In this document: positions 8,537 through 17,485 of the stretch, one piece after another
Position numbering within the stretch: position 1 is the stretch's first letter
How the letters are laid out: every line of letters starts with the position of its first letter
Source: JAZRZI01 sp045601325
GTDB taxonomy: Bacteria > Bacillota_I > Bacilli_A > RFN20 > CAG-826
Length of the DNA stretch: 18,969 bases
Direction of reading: 5' to 3'
Assembly (NCBI GenBank): GCA_045601325.1
Contig: JAZRZI010000037.1
Location: forward strand, 1-18,969
Notes under the pieces: generated by a model
Told to the model about the DNA's origin: nothing
Seen by the model: the letters and a program-made list of their open reading frames with translations, nothing else
The model's database searches: none
Program-made: the position numbers and the translations under genes

Positions 8537-11500
8537 TTAATCTTTATAATTATGAGTGTCGGCTCAGAGTTCGCACTGTTTCATTACTGTATCCATAGCG
8601 TCTTCTACGCCCTCGGGTGGATATTTGTATTTTTTAAGTAATCGTTTTATAGCGCGTCTCATGCCTGCCCTTGCAGAATCTTTTCTAGTTCAATCTATTG
8701 TCGCACTCTTTCTCATTGTTTCAGTTAGTTCTTGAGTCATTTGTTTAAGCTGTTCGTTTGTATAAAAATCTTTTACAGCATCTGGTTTAGTGAGGGCATC
8801 ATAGAATGCTGTTTCTTCTTCTGTCAGGCCAAGCTCTATTTCATCTTTACGGTCATCCATAATTTCTTGAGCCATGCCCAATAGCTCCTCGATTATTTCA
8901 GCATTTGTAAGCATTCCATTAAGGTAAGAATTAACAAGCTTTTGTAATTTTTCACTGAACTTTTCAGACTTAACGACACTTTTCTTTTTATACTCTTTTA
9001 CCTGTTCTTCAATCAAGCGTCTTAATGTTTCATAAGCAATGTTTTTCTCTTTCATATTTGCAATTTCTTTTAAAAAGTTTTCGTCAAATAATGAAACTGT
9101 AACATCTTGCTTTTCTATTAAGTTAATTACACCTTCTGTCTTAACCGATTGCTCAATTAGTGCAGCAACACGCTTGTTTAGCTCTTCATAAGTCATTCCG
9201 GTATTGCCACCAGTAGACTTTCCTGTAATTTTTAAAACTTGAATCTTAAGAACAGAGAAATATGCAGCTTCGTGCTGGTCTTCTTCGGAAACCATACTTT
9301 TGCATAAGCTTAATGCTTGATTCATAAATTGAACTTGCTTTAAAAATTCTTCACATTTTTCTTTGCGTGTGGGCTCTAGCAGTCAGTTTGTACCATCTGC
9401 AATTGCTTCTGCCATTTGAGCTTTGCTTTCAGTATCAATTATATCTTTATAATCAAAACCGTGTAAATAGTCTCGGCAAACGTCAAGTTTTTCAAGGAAC
9501 TTTGGATAAGCAGTTTTTGCAATATCCATGTCGCCATAATTCTTTTGGTCACGCTTTGTGTAGTCTTTCATAGCTTGCTTTAATGCGCTTGCTATACCAA
9601 TATAATCAACAACAAGCCCGCCTTCTTTTCCTTTATAAACTCTATTAACTCGAGCAATGGCCTGCATTAAGTTATGACCTTCCATTGGTTTAAACATATA
9701 CATCGTGGACAAACTTGGAACATCAAATCCTGTTAGCCACATATCAACAACAATGGCAATTTTAAGGTCGCTACTGTCGTCTTTAAACTTACGCTCCATT
9801 TCTTTCTTATGCTTCTTACCACCACAAACTTCATATCAGTCTTCAGGGTCTTGATTTCCCATTGTCATAACAACGCCAACCTTATCTTTTCATTCAGGAC
9901 GTTGTTTTAAAATTTCATAATATATTTTCATTGCAGCAGGTCTCGAATAAGCAACTATCATTGCTTTGCCAGTTAAGATTTCACTTCTGTTGTTTTCATA
10001 ATGCTCAATAATATCTTTACATAAGGACTCAATAGTTTCTTGTGTAGATAAAACTGCATCAAGACCGCCAACGTTTTTCTTGCTTTTCTCTATGCTTCTC
10101 TCATCCGCATGTTCAGCATATTCCTTGTAAAGCTGGTCAATTTGAGCAACTTTTTCTTTGTCAATCTTAAGAGCAATAACCCTACTCTCATAGAAAACTG
10201 GACGCGTGGCATCGTCTTCGACAGACTGCGTCATGTCATAAACATCAATATAATCGCCAAAAATTTCGCGTGTGTTTTTATCCTTAGTCGCTATTGGAGT
10301 CCCTGTAAATCCAATATATGCAGCGTTAGGCAATGCATCACGTACGAGTTTTGCGGCGCCAACGCTAATGTTCCCTTCCTCGTCAATTTTTTCCGTTAGG
10401 CCATATTGGCCACGGTGCGCTTCGTCAACCATTACAACAACATTAGACCTATCACATAAAGGCTCTTTGCCTTCAGTAAACTTCTGCATTGTTGTAAAGA
10501 TGATTCCGTTAACCTGTCTATCTGTTAATTTCTTTTTTAAATCCTTGCGGCTATCAGCCTGCTCTGGAATTTGCCTTAAAAACTTTTTGCACTTTTCAAA
10601 TTGGCCACTAAGCTGATCGTCAAGATCATTTCTGTCTGTAATAACAACAACTGTTAAGTTTTCTATATACTCACGCAATAAATGAGCAAAGAAAACCATA
10701 CTTAATGATTTGCCGCTACCCTGCGTGTGCCAAAATACACCAATCTTACCATTGCCATCAATAGCTTCTTGAGCTTTAACCACAGCTTTTTTAACGGCAA
10801 AATATTGATGATAACCTGCAAGTATTTTAATTGTCTTTTCTGACGTGTTACTAAAACAAACAAAGTTCTTAATAATATCGAGCAATCTTTCATGCGCTAG
10901 CATACCGTCAAGGACAAAGGTTCATTTGTCTCCCTCGTATTTACCATAATCACCATCGATACTTTTTCAGGCAACAAAACGGTCTTCATCGGCCGTGATG
11001 GTTCCGACTTTTGTTTCTGCCATATCGCTCATTACACAAAATACGTTAGGAATAAACATCCTTGGAATATGTTTCATATATTGACGCAGTTGTAAATAAG
11101 CATCAGATGCGTCAGTATCTTCCCTGCTTGGAGATTTGAGTTCAAATATAACAAGCGGCATGCCATTAACGAAAATAATTACATCGGGGCGCTTCTCTGA
11201 GTTTTCAACAAAAGTTCACTGATTTACCACATGAAACGTGTTATTCTCGACATTGTGAAAATCAAGAAGTTTAACTATGTCATCACGGTCTTCTTTGCCA
11301 TCGAAAAAGTGAACTTCAACGCCGTCTTGTAGCCAAGTTGTAAACGTTTCGTTACGCTGCTCAAGACTTCCAATTTCAACATTGTTTAGCTTTAATATAG
11401 CCTCGGTAATTGCTTGTTCAGGTAATTTTGGATTAATCCTCGTTAAACTTTCTTCAAGAATACCAGGCAAAAAGACATCTTCATACGCATCCGTTGTCCT

Positions 11501-11629
11501 TGGAACATCCGGTCCATACAAATGCGTATAACCCTGATTATTGACCAAATGTTCAATAATCGCTTGCTCGTAAAAATCTTCAGTAACGCCCGCTATGTTA
11601 TAGTTAAAATTTGTCATACTACTTTTCAT
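8537..11629 (-). CDS. hsdR: Type I restriction enzyme HsdR (endonuclease/translocase)
   Basis: 1030 aa with UGA=Trp, the usual HsdR length. In order: PD-(D/E)xK nuclease with D149 and E163-L-K165 (RPDVIIFVNGMPLVIFELK), Walker A GSGKS (304-308, after FWHTQ), Walker B DEAH (402-405), motif III FTGTP, the GFDVPSL / QAIARVNRVYKGK helicase motifs and a helical C-terminus that contacts HsdM. By eye 8 Trp are UGA and 3 are UGG; NQWTF, DRFVAWKSIDG and DMWLTGFDVP show Trp at family positions. HsdR translocates DNA and cuts unmethylated DNA. The start is ATG 11629 or ATG 11617 (MTNFNYN); neither has a good Shine-Dalgarno sequence. It is transcribed separately from hsdMS. Confidence 0.95.
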
Positions 11630-11652
11630 ATTTCGCGCTTATAAGCAGGGAC

Positions 11653-11661
11653 ATTATAGCA
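11653..11661 (-). promoter_or_regulatory. hsdR extended -10 promoter
   Basis: TGC-TATAAT on the reverse strand, about 24 bases ahead of ATG 11629. The same TGn-TATAAT form occurs at relB and at the zinc-ribbon/flavodoxin unit, so this organism seems to favour extended -10 promoters. Confidence 0.6.
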
Positions 11662-11720
11662 TAAACAACTCTAAAATATTTAGCTTAGAGCTAATTGGGG
11701 TTTGTAATGTGATTGGTGAT

Positions 11721-11785
11721 GACTTAAGTTGTCGCCTCATGTGGGAAGGTTTCCGAAGAGCTGCATGAGGGGCCTCGGCTTCGGA
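11721..11785 (+). repeat. Interspersed motif, copy A
   Basis: A 35-base block (11721-11755) matches 15148-15182 with 4 differences, and the 13-mer CCTCGGCTTCGGA (11773-11785) recurs exactly at 15221-15233. Read forward with UGA=Trp it is GDDLSCRLMWEGFR...GASAS in a frame from GTG 11709 to TAA 11838-11840 (43 codons). Internally CCTCATG (11735-11741) pairs with CATGAGG (11764-11770). It lies between the SocA/Panacea gene and hsdR and fills most of that 224-base gap. Confidence 0.7.
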
Positions 11786-11853
11786 TTTCTTGTTCAACAC
11801 AAACATACACGCCTTAATCTCAGGGTTTAGAATTTTTTAAGAGTAAACTCGGC

Positions 11854-12546
11854 TTAAAACGGGATGATTTCACCTTGTTTGGTCTTTTTGTATGCTGGCT
11901 CTTTGTGCATGTAGTTAACATTTTTTTTGGTGTTTCAAGTTTTGAATTTGGCAATAACTTCGTCAATTATATTTTTTTGATCCCGCGTAAATACATTAGT
12001 TTTAACATTTTTGTTTGGTTGAAACTTATATGCAACACGATCGTCTACCCCATCTTCTATATCGACGCTAACATCTTTTAGAAACATTAGTTTTTCATGT
12101 TCAAGAGGTAGAGCTCCTAACTTTTCATGCTGATAAACCAAACCTGTCATGGATATTCCAAGTTCTAAGAATGATCTTACGTCAATATATCACATAGTTT
12201 TGTATCTTGAGACAGTAGCTTCACCTCAGCCTAATAGCTTCGACAACTCCACTTGCGATAATGAATAATCATTCCTCAATTCGACGATCTCATAAGTTGT
12301 CATCAATGAGTACTTTTCTCGATATGCATTTTGCGCACTGATTAGATTTTCGTCTACGAATTTGCCTGTGCAAAATTCACTTTCCTCTTTAGGGACGTTT
12401 TTACAAACACAAAACTTTTCATTGTAGTCAACTTCTTTACCTTTAATAGTTGCTTTAGATTTTACAACCTTGACTTCGACTTTGTGTTTTTCGCCGCGCA
12501 TTGGGCAATCAATAATCATTCAATTATTTTGACTTTTAATATTCAT
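11854..12546 (-). CDS. HTH + SocA/Panacea antitoxin-like protein with probable internal deletion
   Basis: 230 aa with UGA=Trp. An MqsA-like N-terminus (CPMRG 14-18, C46, C48, C59) carries the family's 'DENLisAqnAYR' region (65-76), then a helix-turn-helix (86-115, LSQVELSKLLGWGEATVSRY). A Panacea/SocA (DUF4065) C-terminus follows: WYIDVRSFLELGISMTGLVYQHEKLGALP, closing NYMHKEPAYKKTKQGEIIPF. In full-length relatives I recall a long linker between HTH and Panacea part; here they abut at residues 116-119. The second Cys of the expected CPxC zinc pair is Arg17. Both suggest a degenerate or minimised antitoxin, and no toxin partner is evident. AGGA ahead of ATG 12546 fixes the start. It is downstream of, and probably co-transcribed with, the small membrane protein. 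Confidence 0.7.
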
Positions 12547-12598
12547 AAAATCCTCATAAATATAATTGGTAAATAGAAACCTAAAATTTAAGAAGTAT

Positions 12599-12859
12599 TT
12601 ATCAATCATGACGATCTAACAATAGAAGAACGTCATCAATTTTAATATTATCTACTGGTTTCATTCAGTTGTAAATCAATCAATATCCTTTTTCTATTAG
12701 CCAAACAGAAAATTTTCTAATGTATTGAAAACTATCTATAATATAACTATTAGTATCTAGCACCTTTTTATTCAAAGTTAGGTATATTATATTTCCAACA
12801 ATTACACAAACTAATCCTAAAGGCAACATTAAAGCAATCAATATCGTTTTTTCAACCAT
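12599..12859 (-). CDS. Small single-pass membrane protein
   Basis: 86 aa with UGA=Trp at four places (GYW, YNW and the last residue HDW among them); under the standard code it is hidden. Residues about 5-27 (ILIALMLPLGLVCVIVGNII) form a membrane helix. The rest is a short soluble tail ending DDVLLLLDRHDW. AGAAGGAGGTGAG ahead of the ATG is an excellent ribosome binding site and a good promoter lies upstream at 12903-12932. Family not recognised. It precedes the SocA/Panacea-like gene by 52 bases; a role as its partner is only conjecture. Confidence 0.7.
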
Positions 12860-12902
12860 TTATCTCACCTCCTTCTAATCATGGTTAATTTAATTTATAA
12901 AA

Positions 12903-12932
12903 ATTGTAGACCATACAAGATAAAAATGTCAA
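12903..12932 (-). promoter_or_regulatory. Promoter of the small membrane protein / Panacea unit
   Basis: Reverse strand TTGACA (12932-12927), 18-base spacer, TACAAT (12908-12903). The start codon is 43 bases downstream. Nothing else was seen in the remainder of the gap up to 13055, which is AT-rich. Confidence 0.6.
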
Positions 12933-13055
12933 CCGTTATTTATAAACTTATTTGCTCTTAGTTATACAGCAAGAGATTATAAAGTTCTTTTTAATATTTA
13001 CATTATTTATAATATTATTGCATAAGAGATTTTTAAGATTGAATAATTATTTTGA

Positions 13056-13703
13056 TTATCTTAAAATTTTTAAACCGGAAAGCTCGTTAAGCTTTTCAAT
13101 AACCCTATAAACGTCTGTGTTAGGGCTAAAATCTTTTGTCCATTCTTTTCTTCCTGCACTTTCAGACATTCTTCTTAGGGTTTTTGCATTAGAAATTGCA
13201 ATATTAAGATCATCAAATTTAATCTTCTCGCTTATTGGCATACTCTTTGTATAGTTAGGAATATGCTTTCGTAAATCTTTTATAACTTCATCACAATTAT
13301 TATATTGCTTCGAAGAGGGCTTCATAAAAAATTGCAAAAATCAAATTTCAAAACAAGGATTACTTACAATTAATTCTGAACTGCATTTTTCAAGCAGCAA
13401 TCTTGCTTCTTCAATTTTTTTCTCTTTTGAAACATCTAAATCCATATCACATAACATAAATGCCGCGTCACCAGCTTGCTGGCCTATACCAATTTCCTTA
13501 CATTCCTTAATATGATGTTCAGCCATATTCACTGCATCAGTTTCGTTATTTCTCGTTATCTGAATATTTAACCCAAATTTTTTAAAACTATTAATATAGT
13601 TTTTTTCTGTTTTATTATTACCCTCTAGAGTAAATAAAATTACAGGCTCACGTTCAATTTTTCTTGTCTTTCTATTTATTTTAGAATCTTTATTTAATGA
13701 CAT
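13056..13703 (-). CDS. rloB: RloB-family protein (AbiLii-like)
   Basis: 215 aa with UGA=Trp at CFEIW. The N-terminal strand ILFTLEGNNKTEKNYINSF is the RloB 'EG..TEk.Yf' motif, and CDMDLD is the matching acidic pair; together they resemble a TOPRIM-like nuclease centre. NPCFEIWFLQFF is the conserved middle of the family, and the C-terminus (IAISNAKTLRR) is typical. RloB proteins were first noted as restriction-linked genes, and in AbiL abortive infection the second protein is of this type. The ATG overlaps the ATPase gene's last codons by 14 bases, so the two are coupled; GGGGGGATT is the ribosome binding site. Action on phage is inferred from family context. Confidence 0.85.
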
Positions 13704-14961
13704 AATCCCCCCAGTCGTGATATATTCCTGGGAAAGCGCCATAACGGCCATAATTGTAATTCTTAAATATATTTTCTCCGCTCCTAACAGAATAATCATC
13801 AAGAGAATAGAGTTCGCTAGAGCAGATATTATTTTTTGCAACAAAATATATTTGATCTCTCCTTAAGATAGATAAATCTAATAGCTCTAAAATATGAGTC
13901 GTAATAATCAATTGTGCGTGATTAGGGTTAATTACGTCATCATTAAACAAGCTAATTAAATACTTTGCAAGTTCAGGATGTAAACTAGTTCCAAATTCAT
14001 CAATGCAAACGCATATTCCATGTTTAAATGCCATATAAAGCCAACCGGAGAATCAAAACAGTAATTGTGTCCCTTTGGATTCATGAACGAAGCTTAAATC
14101 ATAATTCTTGGAACTTTTCCCTTGCTTAATTTTATGCGTTGTTTTTATTGTATACGATTTGTTTCGCGAATTAAAAGCTCATTCACTAACTCCGGTTTCC
14201 TTAAGGTCATTAGGATTTATATTTTGAATTTTAGTTTCTTCAAAAGTTAACGAATCAATATTTAGATCAGCAACCTTCAAAAGACGATTTGCAAACTTTC
14301 TAAAATTTTCTCCCTCATCTGACTCAAGTATGTCAATAGTAAAATCTATATTATCAGGATGACCTGGAATTCATACGTTAACATAATGCTGAAATCAATC
14401 ATATGCATCTAAAACTTCAGAGCAGTTTCATTGTGCGGCTGTAGAAAGAAATAATTTATTTTCAAAATTGTAGCTTTTTATATTTTCCATTTGCTTTCTG
14501 CTTTCACGAATTGGAAAATCATAGGAATCCTTGTCCCTTCTAAAAATCGTAGTAGGTTTTTGTGATTTATATGCCAACAATTCTTCAAATAATACTTTCT
14601 TATGATTGCAAGAAAATTTATACACATATTTGTTTTTTGTTTTTGTGATGAAAGTATATTCAAAAATCGAAGGATTTTTCAAGCTCTCATCATCAAAAGC
14701 AAAACTGTCCATCGCAGAAATAGGGTCATCTTTATGAAAATATACCGAACTTCTAATATAATTTATAGAAGCGACTAAAGCTTTTAAAAGATTGCTTTTT
14801 CCAGCAGCATTCGGCCCAAATATACAAGCGCTATTCAAAATGGAAATATCATCAAAAAATACAACATTTTCAATATTCTCTTTTTTTGAACCCGCAATCA
14901 TAGATAATGTGGCTTCATCTTTAAACGAGCGGAAATTTTGTATTTTAAATTCAATTAACAA
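13690..14961 (-). CDS. AAA ATPase partner of RloB (AbiLi-like)
   Basis: 423 aa with UGA=Trp. It opens with IEFKIQNFRSFKDEATLSM, typical of OLD/RecF-like AAA_15/AAA_21 ATPases, then Walker A GPNAAGKSN (about 50-58). After a variable middle come HESKGTQLLFWFSGW, Walker B CVCIDEFGTSLHPEL and the H-loop region LIITTHILELLD. UGA supplies Trp after STAAQ, in YDWFQ and in LLFWFSG. It probably senses infection and controls RloB. The start is TTG 14961: GGGAGGT stands 4 bases ahead and no ATG fits. The gene has its own promoter at 14995-15024. Confidence 0.85.
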
Positions 14962-14994
14962 TTTTACCTCCCTACAAATTTATATGATGCTAAA

Positions 14995-15029
14995 ATTATA
15001 CATTATTTTTGTTAATTTTGTCCAAAATT
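14995..15029 (-). promoter_or_regulatory. Promoter of the ATPase-rloB unit with palindrome at -35
   Basis: Reverse strand TGGACA (15024-15019), 18-base spacer, TATAAT (15000-14995). A perfect palindrome AATTTTG-TC-CAAAATT (15014-15029) covers the -35 and is a candidate operator. Confidence 0.55.
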
Positions 15030-15147
15030 TGCAAAATATTCAAAAATAATGCAAGATTCTTACATTATCATCACTTTTTAATGCAATTCAATAGCAAAAA
15101 ATAATGAAACAACCTTTTTGTTAATATATTTTGATTTGTTTGGCGAA

Positions 15148-15233
15148 GATTTGAGTTGTCGGCTCAGGTGGGAAGGTTTCCGCGATCGGAAACCAAATGC
15201 CCATGACTTACAGGTTGAAGCCTCGGCTTCGGA
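15148..15233 (+). repeat. Interspersed motif, copy B
   Basis: Shares the 35-base block and the CCTCGGCTTCGGA 13-mer with copy A. The 18-mer GAAGATTTGAGTTGTCGG (15145-15162) recurs exactly, inverted, at 148-165. Read forward it is GEDLSCRLRWEGFR...EASASE. A perfect hairpin GGTTTCCG-CGAT-CGGAAACC sits at 15175-15194. It lies directly after the flavodoxin stop, in the gap between flavodoxin and the ATPase gene. Confidence 0.7.
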
Positions 15234-15236
15234 GGT

Positions 15237-15713
15237 TTATAGAGTAGCGACAAAGGTGGAGATGTCTTCGGCGGTGTGGCCGCGTTTGAGGACTTGGGTT
15301 TTGACGATTTGGGTTGTGGCGTCGACACTTGGGGCAAGCTCTTCGGCGGTGTTGCCTCAATCACTGCTACCTGCTGTTGCAAACAGGCTGATCTTTTTGC
15401 CTGCGAAATCGTGCGCTTCTAAAAAGGTGTTGATAATTGTAGGTGCCACGTATCACCAAATTGGAAAGCCAAGATAGATTGTTTGGTATTGAGAGGTGTC
15501 GATGTTTGTTGCTTGCATTTCTGGGCGCTGAGCTTTGTTCTGCATTTCAACCGAGCTTCGAGATTGCATGTTTGTTCAATCCAGATCTTCTTTTTTATAT
15601 GCGACTTCTGGTTTGATTTCGCAGATGTCGGCTTGCTTGGATTCAGCGATTGCTTCGGCAACTTTTGCAGTGACTCCTGTAGCACTAAAATATGCAACTA
15701 ATGTATTAGACAT
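15237..15713 (-). CDS. Flavodoxin family protein
   Basis: 158 aa with three UGA=Trp. The FMN phosphate loop is YFSATGVTAKVAE (8-20), LDWTNMQSRSSVEM is the family's middle motif, and YLGFPIWWYVAPTIINTFLE plus LFATAGSSDWG are the isoalloxazine-side loops. It is close to the Flavodoxin_4 type, small FMN proteins usually acting in quinone or redox reactions. AAAGGAG stands ahead of the ATG. It follows the zinc-ribbon gene by 30 bases on one transcript. Codon use is richer in G/C-ending codons (ACC, GTC, GGC) in the C-terminal half than in the neighbouring defence genes, as expected if it belongs to the older chromosome. Confidence 0.92.
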
Positions 15714-15743
15714 AATTACTCCTTTAGCAATATGTACAGATAA

Positions 15744-15926
15744 TTATTTTGTTTTGGAGACGATGTTAGATTCGTAGCATTCGGCGCAAAGAGTGATATC
15801 TGGAAGGTCTTGGCGGCCTTCGGCGAAACCTTCGCTGATGTCTTCGTAAAATTCGCCACTGATTACTCGATCATCTTTTACATCGAGCTCTTTTCCACAA
15901 AAATTACAATTTACTTTTTCTGCCAT
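15744..15926 (-). CDS. Small zinc-ribbon protein
   Basis: 60 aa, acidic. Two Cys pairs, CNFC (7-10) and CAEC (near residues 48-51), should bind one zinc in a treble-clef or rubredoxin-like knuckle; the intervening segment is FYEDISEGFAEGRQD. Family not recognised; DNA, RNA or protein binding is possible. AAGGAGGATATC precedes the ATG 15926, making the start firm. It is first gene of a two-gene unit with flavodoxin. Confidence 0.8.
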   Translation of the reverse strand: MAEKVNCNFCGKELDVKDDRVISGEFYEDISEGFAEGRQDLPDITLCAECYESNIVSKTK

Positions 15927-15954
15927 GATATCCTCCTTAATAACAATTTTCTTA

Positions 15955-15963
15955 ATTATAACA
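15955..15963 (-). promoter_or_regulatory. Extended -10 promoter of the zinc-ribbon/flavodoxin unit
   Basis: TGT-TATAAT on the reverse strand, 29 bases ahead of the ATG and directly downstream of the terminator at 15971-16008. Confidence 0.6.
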
Positions 15964-15970
15964 TTAAAAT

Positions 15971-16008
15971 AAAAAGGGGCACGCAAAAGCATACCCCTTT
16001 TGTTTTTA
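15971..16008 (-). terminator. Intrinsic terminator after surface protein A
   Basis: AAAAGGGG (15972-15979) pairs with CCCCTTTT (15994-16001), with further G-C pairs nearer the loop and two mismatches. T-rich runs follow on both strands, so it may work in both directions. It ends the surface-gene transcript just before the next promoter. Confidence 0.75.
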
Positions 16009-16020
16009 ATTTCAGTTGCT

Positions 16021-17328
16021 TTACTTATTAAAGCTTTTTTTACGTGAAAATACAACAGCAGCGCATGAAACAATAGCTAAAATTGCAAACGGAATTGCTG
16101 GTGAGCTATCCCCTGTTTGAGCAGTGGCGTTTACTTCTTCGCTAGGAGTTGGTGTTGGCTCTGGAGGTGTTGGACCAGGTTGTGGGCTATTTGTATAGAA
16201 AGCTTCAGCTCTTATCGTTTCGCCATCATCTACAGAAAAAGTGTCGTTTGGTTTAACGTCAAATTTATTTCCGTCTCCCTTGTCTATGGTTCAATGATCG
16301 ATAGAGTATCCTTCATTAGATAACGGATTTAACTCTATTTTCGAGCTATATGATTCATAAATAGTTTTTGTATTGACTATTTTGCCGTCGGCTGCTACGA
16401 TTCAGTTTCCACTAAGAGTAATAGGTTCAGCCATAATAGCAAGAGATGGTAATTTGTAATAAAATCCACTAAGTAAAGTAGGATCGTCGATCATTGAAAG
16501 TTCCCAAGTGGCTTCAAAATTCAAATGATTTTCATCATTGCTGCTCAACTTGATACTGGCAGAACTATCAGGTTTTGCCGTAAGATTAGCTTGTTGCGCA
16601 TGAGTGCCCTTTTCATATTCAGGAGAGCTAATACTTTTGTCATCGGTAAGATAACCTTCTTGATTTAAAAATACAATACCTTCAGCTTCATCATTTGTCA
16701 GGTCGTTAAAGCTTATTCTACCGTCTGGTCCAGTAATACCATCTCTAATTAAATTTCAATTATTATCAAAATACTTTATAGCACAATCGGAAACAGCTTG
16801 ATTGTTATTGTCTTCAACGAGAACATTAATGCTATACAAATCGGTATATTTAGTATACTCAACAATTAAATCTGTTTCTTCTGTGATTGTGCCAGGATAA
16901 GTGTATGTATTTCAATCATAACCAATTGGATCACATATAATAAAACTATAGGTATGACTACTGTCTTTAACCGTAAGATATACATATCCTTTGCTTGTTT
17001 CCGCAGTGTACTCTGCGCCAACTTCAATGTCAAGATACTGGCCTGGAGTATACTCTACAAACTCACTTGATCTTTCATCATACAAAGAATAATCTGGCAT
17101 GACTCCTTCTTCAAGATCAATAAATTGTAGAGAAAATCTTGTGAGCTCATTTGATACAGATGAGACTTCTTGCGTTTGAGGAGTTGTAGCTTCTTGCGGC
17201 GTTGCTTCGTCGTCAGTTGCAAAAGCGTTGCTTATGATGGAAGTCCAGCCGACAACTGTACAAATAGCAATAATAAAAATTGAAAAAATAAACATAATAG
17301 ATTTTTTGTAAGAGTTTGTACTTTTCAT
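16021..17328 (-). CDS. Surface protein A: secreted, C-terminal sorting-signal-like tail
   Basis: 435 aa with UGA=Trp. Signal peptide 1-37 with likely cleavage after SNAFA, then a Thr/Gln/Glu-rich mature start (TDDEATPQEATTPQTQ). The body is strand-rich and includes VKDSSHTY, shared with protein B, and a segment like carboxypeptidase-regulatory or Ig-type repeats (INVLVEDNNNQAVSD). The end has a Pro stalk (PQPGPTPPEPTPTPSEE), TAQTGD from about 402, a membrane helix and RKKSFNK. This is like a degenerate LPxTG/TGD sortase signal; plain membrane anchoring is the alternative. AAAGGAA precedes the ATG. Expression is probably controlled by the poly-A promoter at 17397-17426. Ligand or role unknown. 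Confidence 0.85.
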
Positions 17329-17348
17329 TTTGTTCCTTTCTATATTTC

Positions 17349-17393
17349 ACTAGATTGGAGAATATCATCATAATTTTCATTACCCAATCTAGT
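17349..17393 (-). promoter_or_regulatory. Stem-loop at the 5' end of surface gene A's message
   Basis: Perfect 10-base inverted repeat ACTAGATTGG (17349-17358) / CCAATCTAGT (17384-17393) with a 25-base loop. It starts 4 bases after the -10, so it would form the very 5' end of the message. It could be an operator or an mRNA-stabilising hairpin. Surface gene B has no equivalent. Confidence 0.5.
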
Positions 17394-17396
17394 CTT

Positions 17397-17426
17397 ATTG
17401 TATTCTATTTTTTTTTTTTTTGTAAA
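17397..17426 (-). promoter_or_regulatory. Poly-A-tract promoter of surface gene A (candidate phase switch)
   Basis: Reverse strand TTTACA (17426-17421), then an A run reaching 17408 (14 A including the last base of the -35), TAGAA, and TACAAT (17402-17397). The spacer is 18 bases. Tract-length change would alter this spacing. Confidence 0.7.
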
Positions 17427-17485
17427 ATAGCCCTGCTACATGGCGAAAGATTGCATACCACTCTAAAAAGTTTGTCTAGTAATCT

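Noticed and set aside
8554..8567. Fourth copy of the interspersed motif (GAGTGTCGGCTCAG)
   Set aside because: Short match with a missing base, inside the coding end of hsdR; probably chance.
5141..11629. hsdS, hsdM and hsdR as pseudogenes with many nonsense mutations
   Set aside because: All interruptions are UGA, frames continue without shifts, and UGA falls on conserved Trp positions.
6330..11629. UGA read as glycine (code 25, Absconditabacteria/Gracilibacteria)
   Set aside because: The positions are family Trp sites (NQWTF, ARWS, NFAW, IWWY), where Gly would not fit.
11921..11928. A8 tract in the 3' coding part of the Panacea-like gene as a phase switch
   Set aside because: Short, in an AT-rich gene already likely degenerate, and with no sign of selection for the tract.
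15118..15477. A 119-aa forward open frame through repeat copy B
   Set aside because: Most of it is antisense to the flavodoxin gene; only the DLSCRL...WEGFR part is kept, as a repeat.
17429..17485. Terminator after surface gene B
   Set aside because: Only a 4-base stem (TAGC/GCTA) before a short T run; too weak to call.
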